Below the pieces are notes generated by a model, which was not told the origin of the DNA, ran no database searches, and saw nothing but the letters and a program-made list of their open reading frames with translations. This document shows, in pieces, positions 27,085-35,324 of a stretch of DNA of 64,000 nucleotides (the stretch's first letter is position 1; every line of letters begins with the position of its first letter). The stretch comes from Lachnospiraceae bacterium A4 (lineage in GTDB: Bacteria; Bacillota; Clostridia; Lachnospirales; Lachnospiraceae), in assembly GCA_000403215.2 (NCBI GenBank), contig KE159527.1:258114-322113 (forward strand). The letters run 5' to 3'. The position numbers and the translations under genes are program-made.

Positions 27085-27988
27085 CCCCAAACGCGCCGTA
27101 AAAGGCTTTAGCTGCCACGAACAGATAGCACGCCGCATTTGCGAACCCCATCAGGGCACGCGCAATTGCAGGGCAAACTGCCATCTGAAAAATCGCAGCA
27201 GCGTCGGCGGCATCCTTTTTCGACATTCCGTCAAGCGCACGCTCTGCGACCGCATTCTGCCCATATATGCGCACGTCCTTTGCCCTGTCCATGTTCATGT
27301 ACAGTTCCTTTCCGAAAAAATCATAGGCACGGTTAAACCAGACTGTGTCTTTGCACCATTCTACAAACACATCATTCTCCTTGATATATGCCTTAGCACT
27401 GCACTGCGCGCCCAATGCGATGCTGCCGAGAAATACCACACTCCAGACTGGACTGTCCATCACCGCATTCCCCGACTTTGCCGCAAAGAGGGAATACGTC
27501 ATGGCAATCGCGGCAGTACTGCTGGCTGCTGCCCGCACCAGCGTGGAAGTTCCCCACACAAGCTGCGCCAGACCATTTCCAAACATGAAAAGGTTCTCCT
27601 CTGCCTGCTGTTTTTGATAGCGAAGCGCTGCATTTTCCAAATCTGCATAGTCCATAGACATCTGTTTGTCCGCAAAAATCTTACCAAAATAACACCACAT
27701 CTGTGCTTCCTTCTCACTGCACACGCTGTCCAGTATCCCCCGCAAAACCGCACATACAAATTGAAGGCACACAACACACGCCGCATACAGCACAATCGTC
27801 TTCATTCTGCACAGCGCTGATAATTCATTGATAATCTGCGCAGAAAACCATACCGCTGCAAACGGCTGTAACGTGCTGACCAGCTCGCACAGCGCCCTGC
27901 CCTGTGCAAGTCCCGGACAGTACTGGCGCAATATCCGAAAACCGCGCACAGTCACCTCAAACCGTCTGCGCAGCGACATTTTTTTCAT
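27085..27988 (-). pseudogene. ABC exporter half-transporter, N-terminal part (split by IS)
   Basis: The membrane domain of the gene whose ATPase half is at 24045-24995. The start is probably the ATG at 27988, 9 bases after GTGGAG, overlapping the end of the upstream exporter gene by 32 bases. Several hydrophobic segments are visible (T-I-V-L-Y-A-A-C-V-V-C-L, S-V-V-F-L-G-S-I-A-L-G). The frame runs from the break into the IS and stops 11 codons later (27055-27053), giving a truncated product. With the intact partner upstream it would have formed a heterodimeric exporter, so that exporter is probably broken. Confidence 0.8.
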
Positions 27989-29822
27989 TGGCATTTGCTC
28001 CACCCTGCTCTCCCTCCTCTCGATAATAAGCTGCCTGTGTCTCAAACAAACTGTAATACTTTCCCTTTCGCGCAATCAACTGCGCGTGTGTTCCCTCCTC
28101 GCACACCACGCCGTTTTCAATCAAAAGAATGCGGTCACAGAAGCTTGTGCTGGCAAGTCTGTGCGAGATGAAAACGGAAGTTTTCCCTGCGCTGATCTGG
28201 TGATACTTCTCATAGAACCAGCTTTCTGCAAGCGGGTCCAGCGCCGCCGTCGGCTCATCGAGCAGCAGAATGGGCGCGGATTTGTACAGCGCACGCGCCA
28301 ACAGGAGCTTTTGAATTTCTCCGCCCGAAAATTCCACGCCGTCGTCATAGATGGTTTTTCCAAAATTGCTGTCTACGCCCTGCGGCAGTTGCGTGATGCG
28401 CTGCCACAGCCCCGCCTGCTCCAGACAATCGTGCACGCTCGCAGCATTCAGTATCTCCACTGGCGCCTCTGCCACGATTTCGCTGATTTTGACAGGCAGA
28501 ATGCTATACTGCTGAAACACGGCTGAAAAGAGTTTGTAATACGCTGTCCTGTGATACAACCGTACATCAACACCATCATACAAAACCTGACCCTCCGTCG
28601 GGTCAATCAGCCCGCAAATCAATTTTATCAGTGTTGTTTTTCCCGCGCCGTTTAACCCCACAACTGCCAGATGCTCGGCAGGCGTAATCTTGAGATTGAC
28701 ACCGCGCAGCGCATACTCCTCCGCGTTGTCATAGCGGTAGCTGACATTGCGCAGCTCTATGACTTTCGCGCTCTCCTTTTCAGAGATTAATACGCCCCCT
28801 TCTCTGCGATATGCTTCTGGGTACTCCAGATAAGAGCGGAAATATTGTACTCTCTGGCTTTGCTGGCTCAGCGCTGCAAGCTGTCCTATAATACGCCCAA
28901 ACCATGTCGAAAACGCGCTGACTGCTCCAAAATACAGCACAAAATCGGCCACAGAAATCTGTCCATGAAACACAAGCGTCAAAAGATATGCATACACCAC
29001 ACACTCCCGCACCAGCGCAAAGCCGCTGTCACAAACCGCCACTCCAAAGAGCTTTGCGGTATATTTCTTATACCACTTTGCCATGCCTTTCATATTCTGT
29101 TCATAAAGCTTTGTAAACCAGACTGCCATCTGGTACAGCCGAATGTCTTTTGCACTGCGCAGATCATCGGCGCTGCGGTTAATATAATCCAACTGCTGCT
29201 GGTAGCCAAAGCGCTCTGCGCTATTCTCACCGACCCACTTGACAATACGCTGATTCAGAAAAAATCCTACGCCAGAAGTCACAGCCAAAAACAGAATGAT
29301 TCCTATATTTAAGCGCGATAAAATGCCAAAAAAGACAGCAAGTCCCAGTACACTTGTGCATAAATTAATCAGTGTCTCATAAATGCCTGTAAGCGGCGAC
29401 GCATTGCCATTGCAGCACGCAAAACTTTCTGTCTGCAGCTTGCGGAACCACTCGTTTTCCTGATTACAATAATCTGTAGTCAATCCTTTTTCCGAAACAC
29501 ATTTCATATAATATGTGTTCATCTTGTACTTGTGAAAATAAAAGTACTTTTTTAAAAATTCACTTGCTGCAGACAATACTGCAACGCCTGACATCAATGT
29601 TAAAACTGTCATGCTCAGCTCTGTGAAGCTGTGGTTGTCTGTAAAGCATGTAATCACTGCTTTTGGCAGATACGTCGTCAGAACCGGTATTGCCACATTC
29701 AGAAGAATTATGGCTGCACCCAAATACAGCAGTGAAGCGCAGCACTCCCTCGTGCACCGCAGGCAGTACAGAACATTCTGCGCCACAGTATAGGTGGTTT
29801 GTATCTGTTCATCTTCCTTCAA
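27957..29822 (-). CDS. ABC exporter, fused membrane and ATPase domains
   Basis: About 621 residues from the TTG at 29822, 8 bases after AGGAGG; an upstream GTG sits directly on the ribosome site and is unlikely. The N-terminal half is a six-helix type 1 exporter domain. The ATPase has Walker A G-L-N-G-A-G-K-T-T, Q-loop A-V-F-Q-Q, signature F-S-G-G-E-I-Q-K and Walker B I-L-L-L-D-E-P-T-A-A-L-D-P, plus S-H-R-L-A. It pairs by overlap with the disrupted second half-transporter. Such pairs in Clostridia often export peptides or drugs; the substrate is unknown. An IS now stands between this gene and its probable promoter. Confidence 0.9.
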   Translation of the reverse strand: MKEDEQIQTTYTVAQNVLYCLRCTRECCASLLYLGAAIILLNVAIPVLTTYLPKAVITCFTDNHSFTELSMTVLTLMSGVAVLSAASEFLKKYFYFHKYKMNTYYMKCVSEKGLTTDYCNQENEWFRKLQTESFACCNGNASPLTGIYETLINLCTSVLGLAVFFGILSRLNIGIILFLAVTSGVGFFLNQRIVKWVGENSAERFGYQQQLDYINRSADDLRSAKDIRLYQMAVWFTKLYEQNMKGMAKWYKKYTAKLFGVAVCDSGFALVRECVVYAYLLTLVFHGQISVADFVLYFGAVSAFSTWFGRIIGQLAALSQQSQRVQYFRSYLEYPEAYRREGGVLISEKESAKVIELRNVSYRYDNAEEYALRGVNLKITPAEHLAVVGLNGAGKTTLIKLICGLIDPTEGQVLYDGVDVRLYHRTAYYKLFSAVFQQYSILPVKISEIVAEAPVEILNAASVHDCLEQAGLWQRITQLPQGVDSNFGKTIYDDGVEFSGGEIQKLLLARALYKSAPILLLDEPTAALDPLAESWFYEKYHQISAGKTSVFISHRLASTSFCDRILLIENGVVCEEGTHAQLIARKGKYYSLFETQAAYYREEGEQGGANANEKNVAAQTV

Positions 29823-30025
29823 TATGTTCACCTCCTATCGCCATAGTGTGCTCTCGGAAACTCGAACCCCTTGTTTTATAAGGCTTCAGAAATTTCCGAA
29901 ATCACATTTTCACCTCTATTTTTTACCTTCATTTTGTAACATTTTCGCTTTTAAATAACTTCCTGCTCTCTAAAAATAATTCTTATTTTTTCTAAAAACA
30001 GCTTGACAAATACCCCGAAATGTGC

Positions 30026-30105
30026 GGTCGTTTTCGCTGATAATGCCAGCGAAAACGACCCTTTGTTTTATAAATATCTTCACTCTTTCTCTTATAAAAC
30101 AAAGG
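30026..30105 (+). promoter_or_regulatory. two consecutive hairpins, the second covering the transposase ribosome site
   Basis: Hairpin 1: 30026-30039 pairs perfectly with 30047-30060 (14 bp, GGTCGTTTTCGCTG arm). Hairpin 2: CCTTTGTTTTATAA (30060-30073) pairs perfectly with TTATAAAACAAAGG (30092-30105). The last GG of that arm belongs to the AAAGGAGG site at 30101-30108. A transcript entering from outside the IS would fold hairpin 2 and hide the site. This is a known way for insertion sequences to avoid activation by read-through. Confidence 0.6.
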
Positions 30106-30117
30106 AGGTCACATTTT

Positions 30118-31635
30118 ATGTTCAAACCCGAATTATGGCAGAGCCATGACGAGTATAGAACCATCATCACTACGATTGGCCGCAGGCTTTCCCGTAACAA
30201 CCCTAAATATTCCTTTAACGAATATGATGCGGAACGCCAGAAACTCTTAAACCTCAATCTTGACCCGCTTTTGGATTATATCCATGGTTTTTATTCCCAG
30301 AGCGGACGCCCTGCAAAACACCAGGCACAGATCCTGCGCTCTCTGATCCTTTTTGTCCTGCTTTTTAATAAAACCAAAGCACGCACAAGCCTTACTTTAT
30401 GGGTACGTGAAGTCCTTCCCAACTCCATTTCCCTGGCTGTTCTTATTGGCTGCTCCTCTCTGGATGAACTGCCGCCCCTCGGCTCTTATTATGATTTCAT
30501 GAACCGCTTCTGGATGGGCACGAGGAACCTGTATTCCCGCACGGCGCTTCTTCCGGCAGGCAGAAACGGCAAAAAACCAAAAAAACTGATTGGCGCCGAT
30601 GGAAAACTGGAGGAACCGCAAGACCCCTGCACGGTTACCTGCAGGGATATCGCAAATGATATCCTGGACGGAAAGCCTGCCGCTGACAATCCACAAGCCG
30701 CACTCCAGAAAATCTTTTCCATTCTTGCTGTACTGCCGTCTGTCCGCCTTGGGCTGATTGATGCGCAAAACCTTACCCTCTCCGGTGACGGCACCGCTGT
30801 GGTTTCCCATTCCTCCCCTTACGGCAGGCATCTTCACTCCTGCGGCAGGGACTGCCCGTTCCGGGATGGATGCGGCCGCCATTATTCTGACCCGGATGCC
30901 TCATGGGGATGGGACAGCGATAACAAAACATGGTTCTTCGGACATACTCTTTATATGCTGTGCACCAGGAACAATGCGTTGAAAATCGAACTCCCGCTGT
31001 TAATAAAGTTTACCGATGCCAAACGCCATGACAGCAAAAACTTCCTTTATGCCATAGATGATTTCGGGCGCAATGCCTTTGGCATTTCACCGAAAAATGT
31101 CTGCCTTGACTCCGCACACGACAACATCCCAACCTATGAACTGCTGGAACACTGGGATATCAATGCGCTGATTGACATCAACGGCAGGGCAAAGTCATCA
31201 GAAAACGCCCCTGCGGATGTCACTTTTGACAAGGAAGGACATCCTGTCTGCAAGGCTGGGCATGAAATGTGCCCCTGGGGAAATGATCCAGTCAAGGATG
31301 CTCATAAATACCGATGTCCCTGGAAATGCGGTCGTATTAAGGAATGCCCTTACGCCGCCGAATGCTCCCCTGGCAGCTATGGGCGCACGGTCTACATAAA
31401 GAATAAAGGAGAGCTCCGTTTCCAGCCGCGCATCCCCAGGGATTCCCAGCAATATAAGGATATTTACAAGGAACGTACCGCCTGTGAACGCGTCAACGAC
31501 CGCGTTCTCAATGACTACTGCCTGCAGAGCCTGAAAATACGGGGCAGGGATTATTTCTCATTCTGGAGTATGCTCATTGGCATCTGCATACATCTTGATG
31601 CGAGATATAAAGTGGCACATTTGTACGTTGTCTGA
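30118..31635 (+). CDS. DDE transposase of the 29848-31837 element
   Basis: 505 residues from the ATG at 30118, 9 bases after AAAGGAGG. Features: a helical N-terminus (A-K-H-Q-A-Q-I-L-R-S-L-I), G-S-Y-Y-D-F-M-N-R-F-W, the first Asp in L-S-G-D-G-T-A-V-V, and a Cys-rich knuckle (C-G-R-D-C-P-F-R-D-G-C). The second Asp region is V-C-L-D-S-A-H-D, followed by another Cys set (C-P-W-K-C-G-R-I-K-E-C-P) and the Glu in Y-K-E-R-T-A-C-E-R-V-N-D-R. The layout is IS4/IS1182-like; I cannot fix the family. It looks intact. Confidence 0.85.
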   Translation: MFKPELWQSHDEYRTIITTIGRRLSRNNPKYSFNEYDAERQKLLNLNLDPLLDYIHGFYSQSGRPAKHQAQILRSLILFVLLFNKTKARTSLTLWVREVLPNSISLAVLIGCSSLDELPPLGSYYDFMNRFWMGTRNLYSRTALLPAGRNGKKPKKLIGADGKLEEPQDPCTVTCRDIANDILDGKPAADNPQAALQKIFSILAVLPSVRLGLIDAQNLTLSGDGTAVVSHSSPYGRHLHSCGRDCPFRDGCGRHYSDPDASWGWDSDNKTWFFGHTLYMLCTRNNALKIELPLLIKFTDAKRHDSKNFLYAIDDFGRNAFGISPKNVCLDSAHDNIPTYELLEHWDINALIDINGRAKSSENAPADVTFDKEGHPVCKAGHEMCPWGNDPVKDAHKYRCPWKCGRIKECPYAAECSPGSYGRTVYIKNKGELRFQPRIPRDSQQYKDIYKERTACERVNDRVLNDYCLQSLKIRGRDYFSFWSMLIGICIHLDARYKVAHLYVV

Positions 31636-31850
31636 TCTAATATGAATACACTCGAACTCTATAACCAGCCATTTATCCTGTTAAAAAACGCATTTCTAAC
31701 AGGCTTACTACTTTATGCCCTTTTTTCGGGAAAGTTCCCCTGAACAATTTTAAAATGAACATTTTTCTCTCCCACTTGTTGAATTCGTTTATATGGCCTG
31801 TTTTTCTGTTGCATCTTCAGTGAGTTTCCGAAACTACTCCCATAGTATAC

Positions 31851-31879
31851 ATTATAATGAATCACTCTGTCATTTTGAA
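31851..31879 (-). promoter_or_regulatory. orphaned promoter of the ABC exporter operon
   Basis: Minus strand TTCAAA (31879-31874), 17-base spacer, TATAAT (31856-31851), ending at the right edge of the IS. If the IS and one CCATAGT copy are removed, this promoter lies about 35 bases upstream of the exporter ribosome site. The insertion therefore probably separated the operon from its promoter by 2 kb. Elsewhere in 31638-31998 I see no gene. Confidence 0.5.
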
Positions 31880-31998
31880 CGTAAATGGTTCGAATGAAAA
31901 CCCGAAATGCAGCACCAAAAATTTAAATATTTTTAATGGAATCACAAAAAGATCTGTGATAAACTAAAACAAAAAAGAATACAGAGGGATTGCAAAGG

Positions 31999-32976
31999 AT
32001 GAAAAAAGCATTTTGTTTATTGACAACATTTATAGTATTGTTATGTTCTGCATGCAAAAATACAGAAACATCCTCTACGGCAACAGAAGCCCATCAGGAA
32101 AATACCCAAGTGCAGGAGGAATCGCCAAGTGTCCAAAATAAATTAACCTATTCAAACTTAGACAGCAACGCATCGACACAGGAGGTCCGGTCACTTTTGA
32201 CAGAAGCCGGCATTCAGCCTGAGCATGTTGACACTGTATTAAGCTGGGTTGCCGACTATAATGACAGCATGAGAGATTGTCCGTCTTTTACGCTGGCAGG
32301 GGATTTTATTACAGTGGACGAAATGTCTGTTGATTATGGAGAATACCCACCAATGTCTACACAATGGTTCAAACATAATAACCGAAATTACCATGATGTT
32401 CTGTGCAGGATTGTAGCTTATGAATTAAATCAGGACAATATTTCGATCGACAATGTCATAGCAGAAGAAGACTTTGACTGCTGGGACGACAATACGGCAT
32501 GGCTCTATACAGATGGTGATATTCTATTTGGACGCGATGCCGTGGAAGGTGAACACAAAGCATATGTTCCCTTTCCGCTGATTGATTGGCATAAAGATGT
32601 GCAGGCTCAATATTTTACCCTGTTTAACCCAATTCACACAACGAAGCAATTCAGTCCGCAGGAAATGCTTCAAGCCATTCAGGAAAAATGGGCGTCACAG
32701 GGAATTTCTTTCAAAGAAAGTCCATTTTCCCTTATCACCTTTTGGACACAAAGCGGTGATCGAATCTGTGCTTCACATGCCGCCACTTTGGCTGAAACAG
32801 CTTTTGGATATATACTTTTTGAAAAAACCAATCCAGAAGCGCCGTATATGGCAACAAAATTTAGTTCTACTGACGAAGTAAAAAGGTATTTGTATAACAT
32901 GATGAACTTGGACTATACAAGATATAATGAGCAGATAGGAACTTATGCTATTTTACAAAATAACAGGCTGCTTTAA
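31999..32976 (+). CDS. lipoprotein of unknown function
   Basis: 325 residues from the ATG at 31999 (a TTG three codons upstream is possible). The lipoprotein signal is clear: M-K-K-A-F-C-L-L, a hydrophobic run, then the lipobox L-C-S-A-C with Cys17 lipidated. A Ser/Thr/Gln-rich linker precedes the folded part, which starts near N-K-L-T-Y-S-N-L. No catalytic motif or family is recognised. Its gene converges on the kinase/LytTR pair, so a direct operon link is excluded. Confidence 0.75.
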   Translation: MKKAFCLLTTFIVLLCSACKNTETSSTATEAHQENTQVQEESPSVQNKLTYSNLDSNASTQEVRSLLTEAGIQPEHVDTVLSWVADYNDSMRDCPSFTLAGDFITVDEMSVDYGEYPPMSTQWFKHNNRNYHDVLCRIVAYELNQDNISIDNVIAEEDFDCWDDNTAWLYTDGDILFGRDAVEGEHKAYVPFPLIDWHKDVQAQYFTLFNPIHTTKQFSPQEMLQAIQEKWASQGISFKESPFSLITFWTQSGDRICASHAATLAETAFGYILFEKTNPEAPYMATKFSSTDEVKRYLYNMMNLDYTRYNEQIGTYAILQNNRLL

Positions 32977-33007
32977 GTTTAAAATACATTCCACGGCCGC
33001 AAAGCAT

Positions 33008-33676
33008 TCACAAAGGCAGCAGCACTTCCGTCGCAAATATTCCTTCCTCATTCTGGCGGTTGATGTAGCCGTCATACTTAGCAACAATATGGTCAATGCG
33101 TTTCAAGCCAAAACCATGACTCTCGCTGTTTTTTGTGGAAATGTATGTCTTGCCTGACTTTTTGATTTGCTGCCCCGAGGAATTTTGAACAGAAATATAT
33201 AACTGTTTTTTCAGAATACCGATGTAGACACGAACAAAACGTTCGGACTCCTGCTCTTGTTTCAGACAGGCTTCCATCGCATTGTCCAAGAGATTTCCAA
33301 TCACAATGCAGAGGTCGATTTCCGAAATCTTCAAATCAGACGGCACGACAGCCTTTGCGTGAAGGTTAATTTGATGGGACTGAATCAGGGAAAGCTTACT
33401 ATTCAAGATGGCATCCACCATCACATTCCCTGTCTTGATGACGGTATCCACAGTTGTGAGGTCACTGTTCAGCTTCAGCAGATACGCCCGAAGCTGCTGC
33501 GGTTTGTCTGTCAGCGCAAGCATCGCCTGAATATGATTATGGTAATCATGCCGCCAGCCGCGCATTGTCCTGTAAACATTTTGAACCTCCTCGCAGTGTT
33601 TTGCAATCAAATCATTCTGGTACACTGCGATTCTGCGGTCAATCGCCCGCCCAAACAATATATCAAATAATTTCAT
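33008..33676 (-). CDS. GHKL-domain sensor kinase without membrane segments (AgrC-like core)
   Basis: 222 residues. The phospho-accepting His lies in M-R-G-W-R-H-D-Y-H-N-H, followed by the N box (I-G-N-L-L-D-N-A-M-E-A-C) and the G box (H-G-F-G-L-K-R-I). These mark the AgrC/CitA-like GHKL family. Family members normally have five to seven N-terminal membrane helices for signal binding; here the protein begins shortly before the dimerisation helix. It may be cytoplasmic or rely on a partner for sensing. It overlaps the upstream LytTR regulator by four bases (ATGA), so both are made together. Confidence 0.88.
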   Translation of the reverse strand: MKLFDILFGRAIDRRIAVYQNDLIAKHCEEVQNVYRTMRGWRHDYHNHIQAMLALTDKPQQLRAYLLKLNSDLTTVDTVIKTGNVMVDAILNSKLSLIQSHQINLHAKAVVPSDLKISEIDLCIVIGNLLDNAMEACLKQEQESERFVRVYIGILKKQLYISVQNSSGQQIKKSGKTYISTKNSESHGFGLKRIDHIVAKYDGYINRQNEEGIFATEVLLPL

Positions 33677-34413
33677 CTGTCTGTTCTCCCGGTTTCTTCT
33701 ATATATGGCTCTTTGTAATACTGAATAAACGCCTGATTTGCCATATGATATGCGCCTCTTGACAGCGGAATGCTTCTTCCGTCCTCAAATACGACTGCGT
33801 TCTTTGTCATGCGCGCAATATGTTTCAAGCCTGCCAGATAAGAACGGTGGCATCGGATAAAGTCTCCGCCAAGAAGCTGTTCCATCTCCGTGATGGAACG
33901 CTTTGTGTTATATTCATGATCTGTCGTGTAGATTGTGACTTTATGCGAAAAAACCTCAACATACACAATCGTATGTATCAAAATCCGCTGACAGTCCTTA
34001 TCACACCAAACCAAAATACTGCGCTCTTTCTTGTGCAGCTTCCTGACAGCGCGGTTCAAAACCTCGCTGAGTTTTTCCGCACGGACGGGCTTCATCAGAT
34101 AATGCAGCGCTGCCACCTCGTACCCCTGCGCGATATAGTCGGGATACCCCGTGATAAATATGATTTGAATCATTTCATCGTCAGCGCGGAGTTTTGAGGC
34201 AAGCTCAATACCGTTCATCTGTTCCATCTCGATATCTAAGAGCAGGATTTCATAATCCTTCTCCTCCTCATACTGGAACCAGAACGCCTCCGCCGACAAA
34301 AAGGGGACGATGCGCACTGTATATCCACACCGCCCTGCCCAGCTCTTTACAAGGCCGGATAAGTATTTTATCTGATTTTGTTCGTCGTCGCAGATGGCAA
34401 TCTTATAATCCAT
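33673..34413 (-). CDS. LytTR-family response regulator
   Basis: 246 residues. The receiver domain has I-A-I-C-D-D-E (acidic pair), the phospho-acceptor Asp in L-L-L-D-I-E-M and the Lys in Y-L-M-K-P-V. The C-terminal LytTR DNA-binding domain shows V-E-V-F-S-H-K-V, F-I-R-C-H-R-S-Y-L-A-G-L and I-P-L-S-R-G-A-Y. Such regulators control peptide signalling, bacteriocin and surface genes. Its partner kinase overlaps it. Targets are not evident; the reversed lipoprotein gene and the HD-hydrolase gene are neighbours. Confidence 0.92.
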   Translation of the reverse strand: MDYKIAICDDEQNQIKYLSGLVKSWAGRCGYTVRIVPFLSAEAFWFQYEEEKDYEILLLDIEMEQMNGIELASKLRADDEMIQIIFITGYPDYIAQGYEVAALHYLMKPVRAEKLSEVLNRAVRKLHKKERSILVWCDKDCQRILIHTIVYVEVFSHKVTIYTTDHEYNTKRSITEMEQLLGGDFIRCHRSYLAGLKHIARMTKNAVVFEDGRSIPLSRGAYHMANQAFIQYYKEPYIEETGRTDR

Positions 34414-34533
34414 TACGCTTCCTCATAGTTCCTCGTTCTTAAATGTATTGTATCCTTCATAATAATAGCTTGCGTCAATCCCTTTCATGTACACAGCCCT
34501 GTCCTTGGATTGACAGTTCTGCTCCGATTCCGT

Positions 34534-35124
34534 TTATGCTTCCTTCAAATTTCCGTTTTGAATATTCTTTTGGATAATACTGTCTGTCAGTTCATACAGT
34601 TTTTCCGACCCTAATTTTGTTTTGCCCTGCCTTTTGTAGACCTGTTCTGCCGTGACTTGATGTGCGCGCCAGTCTCCGCCGCCATTGCTGTCATTTAGCA
34701 TCAGCGGCTGCAAATTGTCCATTGCGTGCGCAAATTTTGCCTCGGCTGTCTCATACGCCTCAAACTCGTCAAACAAAGCGGCAAATTCTGCTTTTTGCTC
34801 GTCGGGAAGAATAGAAAAAATTCGTTCTTTGGCAGCCTCTTCTCTGGCTTTTTGCGTCTTTAAGCCCTCTGTGTCGTATGCGTAGGTGTCCCCTGCATCA
34901 ATCTCCACAATATCATGAATCAGGCACATAATCATGACTTTTGCAATGTCAATCTCCTCATTTGCATACTCTTTGAGCAGATATGCCATCAACGCCATAT
35001 GCCATGAATGCTCTGCATCATTTTCATTTCTTCCATTCATTGACAGATGTGTCTGCCTGAAAATATTTTTCACTTTGTCAATCTCCAAGGCAAATTCTAT
35101 TTGTTTTTTCATACGATCATCCAT
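34534..35124 (-). CDS. HD-domain phosphohydrolase (YfbR/HDDC2-like)
   Basis: 196 residues from the ATG at 35124, 7 bases after CGGAGG. Metal-binding residues: His in D-A-E-H-S-W-H-M, H-D in C-L-I-H-D-I-V-E-I and the later Asp in A-M-D-N-L-Q-P. The pattern A-E-H-S-W ... H-D-I-V-E-I-D-A-G-D-T matches 5'-deoxynucleotidase YfbR and related HDDC2 proteins, which remove phosphate from dNMPs. It stands alone, with a 200-base spacer upstream that contains a short stem-loop (35211-35240). Confidence 0.85.
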   Translation of the reverse strand: MDDRMKKQIEFALEIDKVKNIFRQTHLSMNGRNENDAEHSWHMALMAYLLKEYANEEIDIAKVMIMCLIHDIVEIDAGDTYAYDTEGLKTQKAREEAAKERIFSILPDEQKAEFAALFDEFEAYETAEAKFAHAMDNLQPLMLNDSNGGGDWRAHQVTAEQVYKRQGKTKLGSEKLYELTDSIIQKNIQNGNLKEA

Positions 35125-35210
35125 GTCGGCACCTCCGCATTTTTTATTTTCGCGCCAGCCGCAGCCGCGAAACGGCATATTTCCTTATGCGGCTGTGTGC
35201 ATAACTTTAT

Positions 35211-35240
35211 ACTGAGCGGTCAGTCTTTTCGACCGCCAGT
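35211..35240. other. stem-loop in the adaptor/HD-hydrolase spacer
   Basis: ACTG-A-GCGGTC pairs with GACCGC-C-AGT across a 9-base loop. No clear T-run follows on either strand, so a terminator role is doubtful. The spacer holds no gene. Confidence 0.35.
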
Positions 35241-35324
35241 ATATCTTACCACAAAAATGCCCATAATACTATGGATTTTTCAAATCCTTTTCTAAGTAAA
35301 AATCCATCTTGCCAAACTTTAGCT

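Larger units (their letters stand above)
29848..31837 (+). mobile_element. insertion sequence with DDE-type transposase, family uncertain
   Basis: About 2.0 kb. The ends are inverted repeats with 13 of 16 matches: 29848-29863 and, reversed, 31822-31837, sharing TCGGAAACTC. The 7-mer CCATAGT occurs beside both ends (29841-29847, and 31840-31846 after a two-base offset) and may be the target duplication. The element sits directly upstream of the ABC exporter ribosome site. Confidence 0.65.

Noticed and set aside
30397-30882. 161-codon frame opposite the transposase at 30118
   Set aside because: Shadow of the well-supported transposase gene; no recognisable protein features.
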